The notes beneath the pieces were generated by a model, which made no database searches, was not told the DNA's origin, and saw only the letters and a program-made list of their open reading frames with translations. The position numbers and the translations under genes were made by a program. From Saprospiraceae bacterium (GTDB lineage: Bacteria; Bacteroidota; Bacteroidia; Chitinophagales; Saprospiraceae): a stretch of DNA of 47,304 nucleotides. The stretch is taken from positions 1 to 47,304 of the forward strand of contig JAGPCT010000024.1 of assembly GCA_018057925.1 (NCBI GenBank), read 5' to 3'. Positions 45,276 through 47,304 of the stretch are shown in pieces. Numbering within the stretch: position 1 is the first letter of the stretch; each line of letters starts with the position of its first letter.

Positions 45276-46250
45276 ATGTCAAACCAGCTGGATAGTATAA
45301 AAGAACCGGTAAAAGAGGAACTAATAAAGTTTGAAAAACATTTCCGGAATGCCATGAAGAGCAATGTTGCACTTCTGGATCGCATCATGTATTATATCAT
45401 TCAGCGAAAAGGAAAACAGATTCGCCCTATTTTTGTATTCCTTAGTGCAAAAGCAGCAGGAAAATGTACGGATACTACTTTCAATGCCGCATCCTTAATA
45501 GAATTGCTCCATACAGCGACCTTGGTACATGATGATGTCGTAGATGAGAGCATGGAAAGACGTAGCTTCTTTAGCATCAATGCCCTTTGGAAAAATAAGG
45601 TTGCCGTATTGGTAGGTGATTACCTACTGGCACAAGGTCTCCAGCTTGCAGTCAACAACCGAGAATTCGAATCCCTACGCATTGTTTCCGGTGCGGTCAA
45701 GGACATGAGTGAAGGAGAATTGTTGCAAATTGAAAAAGCCCGCAAACTTGACATTAAAGAAGAAATTTACTTTGAAATAATCAGACAAAAAACTGCCTCC
45801 CTTATTGCTGCTGCCTGTGAAGCAGGTGCCGCCTCTTCCGGTGTGGATAAAACCATTTATGAACAGTTTAGATTGTTTGGAGAAAAAGTTGGTATCGCCT
45901 TTCAAATTAAGGACGACCTCTTCGACTATGGAACAAAGGATGTCGGAAAGCCTTTAGGCATCGACATCAAAGAAAAAAAGATGACGCTACCGCTGATATA
46001 TGCTTTACAACAAGCGGAAAGACCGGTCAAAAGACATATCATCAATTTAATTAAAAATCAAAGTAAAAACCAAAAGGCAGTTCAAGAAGTCATCCAATTT
46101 GTCCACCAATCTGGCGGTATGGAATATGCCGAAAAAAGAATGGTAGAATATTGCGACGAAGCCATCAATATCCTCCGTAATGTGTCTGACAATGAGGCAA
46201 CCAACGCCTTAGAAAAGCTCATGCACTACGTCATCAATCGAGAAAAGTAA
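45276..46250 (+). CDS. Polyprenyl (octaprenyl/heptaprenyl-type) diphosphate synthase
   Basis: 324 residues, all-helical trans-prenyltransferase. GKQIRP binds IPP, first aspartate-rich motif LVHDDVVDESMERR, second motif FQIKDDLFDYGT, with GKPLGIDIKEKKMTLPLIYAL in between and after. Makes the C35-C45 side chain of menaquinone. The residues before the first DDxxD are bulky-poor, which fits a long-chain product, but exact length cannot be read off. Confidence 0.9.
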   Translation: MSNQLDSIKEPVKEELIKFEKHFRNAMKSNVALLDRIMYYIIQRKGKQIRPIFVFLSAKAAGKCTDTTFNAASLIELLHTATLVHDDVVDESMERRSFFSINALWKNKVAVLVGDYLLAQGLQLAVNNREFESLRIVSGAVKDMSEGELLQIEKARKLDIKEEIYFEIIRQKTASLIAAACEAGAASSGVDKTIYEQFRLFGEKVGIAFQIKDDLFDYGTKDVGKPLGIDIKEKKMTLPLIYALQQAERPVKRHIINLIKNQSKNQKAVQEVIQFVHQSGGMEYAEKRMVEYCDEAINILRNVSDNEATNALEKLMHYVINREK

Positions 46251-46281
46251 AAGGTTTTTTAGACAATCCCAAGCCTTTATT

Positions 46282-46974
46282 TTACCAATTATCTGCTTGC
46301 GCCAATGTCGCAACGGAAATACATACTTTAGGATTAACTTTCTCTATAGCATCGCTACAAGTCTCAATGGTGGCGCCTGTGGTCAGGATATCATCCACTA
46401 TCAAGACGTGCTTATACTGAATTATTTTAGCATCGCATTGGATACTCCCTTCTTGATTCTTCAGCCGATCAATACGTCCAAAATGTGTCTGAGTGTCTAT
46501 ATTATTTATCCTGCTCAATAAAGGGATACACGGTATATCTAACTCATTCCCCATGCTGGAGGCTATTATCTCACTTTGATTATATCCCCTTTTTGCTTTT
46601 TTCAAAGGGTGTATAGGAACAAAGGTAATGACATCTATATCAGAACCACACTTTTTCAGGTCTTTGACACAATGAGCCAAATAAACCCCAAATCTTTGCG
46701 CCAAATCCGGCCTATTGCCATATTTTATTTTATAAAACAAACCCGCTATAGGAGACTCCTTCCTAAAAAAGATAGGAGCATAGGCATTCTTTAACTGTCC
46801 GATACTGATAAGCCGTTGTGTCATTTCGTTATCCCAACCATTCTGAAAGTTAGTAAATACCGTCATCATCAAGCATTCGGAACAAAATATGCTGTGTTGA
46901 TCCGATATAGATGTGCTACAATAGACACAAGTTGATGGGTAGAAAAGCTCAGATAGGTATTGAATCAGTTTCAT
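46282..46974 (-). CDS. comF: ComF family phosphoribosyltransferase-like protein
   Basis: 230 residues from ATG 46974 (MKLIQYLSELFYPSTCVYC); an upstream in-frame ATG at 47079 adds 35 atypical residues. N-terminal zinc ribbon CVYC...FCSEC, then PVPIHP-like FVPIHPLKKAKRGYNQSEII and the PRPP loop VLIVDDILTTGATIE. ComFC-type proteins are needed for DNA uptake and have a role in handling single-stranded DNA in transformation. Convergent with the prenyl synthase gene. Confidence 0.9.
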   Translation of the reverse strand: MKLIQYLSELFYPSTCVYCSTSISDQHSIFCSECLMMTVFTNFQNGWDNEMTQRLISIGQLKNAYAPIFFRKESPIAGLFYKIKYGNRPDLAQRFGVYLAHCVKDLKKCGSDIDVITFVPIHPLKKAKRGYNQSEIIASSMGNELDIPCIPLLSRINNIDTQTHFGRIDRLKNQEGSIQCDAKIIQYKHVLIVDDILTTGATIETCSDAIEKVNPKVCISVATLAQADNW

Positions 46975-47304
46975 ATTGGCAATTTGATTAAAATGTAAAT
47001 TTAAGACTATTCTTTTAATCTTCCAAATAAATTGACCCTGAAATTGTAACCTTATTACAAGTTCAAGCGGTACAATCAATATGTATAAAATAAAATCCCG
47101 ATTGACCTTTAGTCAGAAGAGACATTGTGATGCTGTGTCCTCTTTTTTAGGTCACAGGGTTACACAGTGTTTTTCACAGGGTTACACAGTGAATCAACTC
47201 TGTGATACCTTTAGTTTGTACTATGAAATAAATTAATGGATTTTTTGAGTAAATTAGTCCTTATTAATTATTCCACAAGAAACAGGGTGAATCAGTTTGT
47301 GATT
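46975..47304. other. Non-coding end of the window
   Basis: 330 bp to the window edge with no supportable gene. Holds the direct 17-bp repeat CACAGGGTTACACAGTG at 47153-47169 and 47175-47191 followed by the partial ACTCTGTGATACC. Such short tandem units are common in Bacteroidota intergenic DNA. Confidence 0.5.
47153..47191. repeat. Two direct copies of CACAGGGTTACACAGTG
   Basis: Identical 17-mers 22 bp apart (start to start), separated by TTTTT. Each is partly self-complementary (CAC...GTG). Confidence 0.8.

Overview
The window reads as a chromosomal segment of a Bacteroidota bacterium, probably near Saprospiria or Chitinophagia. The evidence is: A+T-rich DNA; promoters of the Bacteroidota type (TTTG, 19-20 bp, TAnnTTTG) upstream of several genes; secreted proteins with type IX secretion (T9SS) C-terminal sorting domains; an ExbB-ExbD-ExbD-TonB operon; atpD-atpC standing apart from the rest of the ATP synthase genes; and LytS/LytTR-type two-component genes. 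Species-level placement is not possible from sequence reading alone.

Layout. 0-4.9 kb is an accessory, repeat-rich stretch: a T9SS trypsin-like protease translationally coupled to a tandem pair of paralogous barrel-like proteins, short 7-8 bp simple repeats, and a secreted-protein pseudogene broken twice by two different palindromic elements. 4.9-10.9 kb is a minus-strand operon for energised outer-membrane transport (exbB, two exbD, tonB, a small membrane protein, a PstS-like lipoprotein, a TPR protein). 11.7-15.1 kb is the translation block rplM-rpsI-rpsB-tsf, then pyrH. 15.3-18.2 kb holds an orphan VWA protein, a GlsB-like membrane protein, a lipoprotein and a urea transporter. 18.5-20.4 kb is mnmA and lspA. 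20.4-22.1 kb is a small accessory island (methyltransferase, T9SS remnant, repeat remnants) ending at tRNA-Met, followed by atpC/atpD. 24.3-34.4 kb is mostly single genes: a secreted beta-propeller-like protein, a dienelactone hydrolase, a kinase-aminotransferase fusion, dapF, an HtrA protease, carbonic anhydrase and two unknowns. 34.4-37.3 kb is a three-gene LytS/LytS/LytTR signalling operon. 37.3-40.6 kb has an LLM flavin oxidoreductase, pfkA and a BadF-type sugar kinase. 41.0-47 kb has an M28 peptidase, patatin, Ig-like lipoprotein, polyprenyl diphosphate synthase and comF.

Most notable observations. (1) The two adjacent, overlapping histidine-kinase genes are degenerate in complementary ways: the first has lost the phospho-acceptor His (Asp instead) but keeps the ATP-binding boxes; the second keeps His but has lost the N-box Asn and both G-box glycines. 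This suggests an obligate heteromeric kinase that phosphorylates in trans and feeds the LytTR regulator encoded next to it. (2) Two families of small palindromic, MITE-like elements (A: TACC...GGTA with a 3-bp TTA/TAA duplication; B: about 155 bp, bounded by TTAA) recur and co-localise at three loci. At 4.2-4.8 kb, removing one copy of each, with its duplication, restores a single 101-codon reading frame, which fixes both boundaries to the base. (3) The tRNA-Met has a T-loop in which the usual T54-A58 pair appears swapped. No CRISPR array, integrase, transposase or prophage gene was seen.
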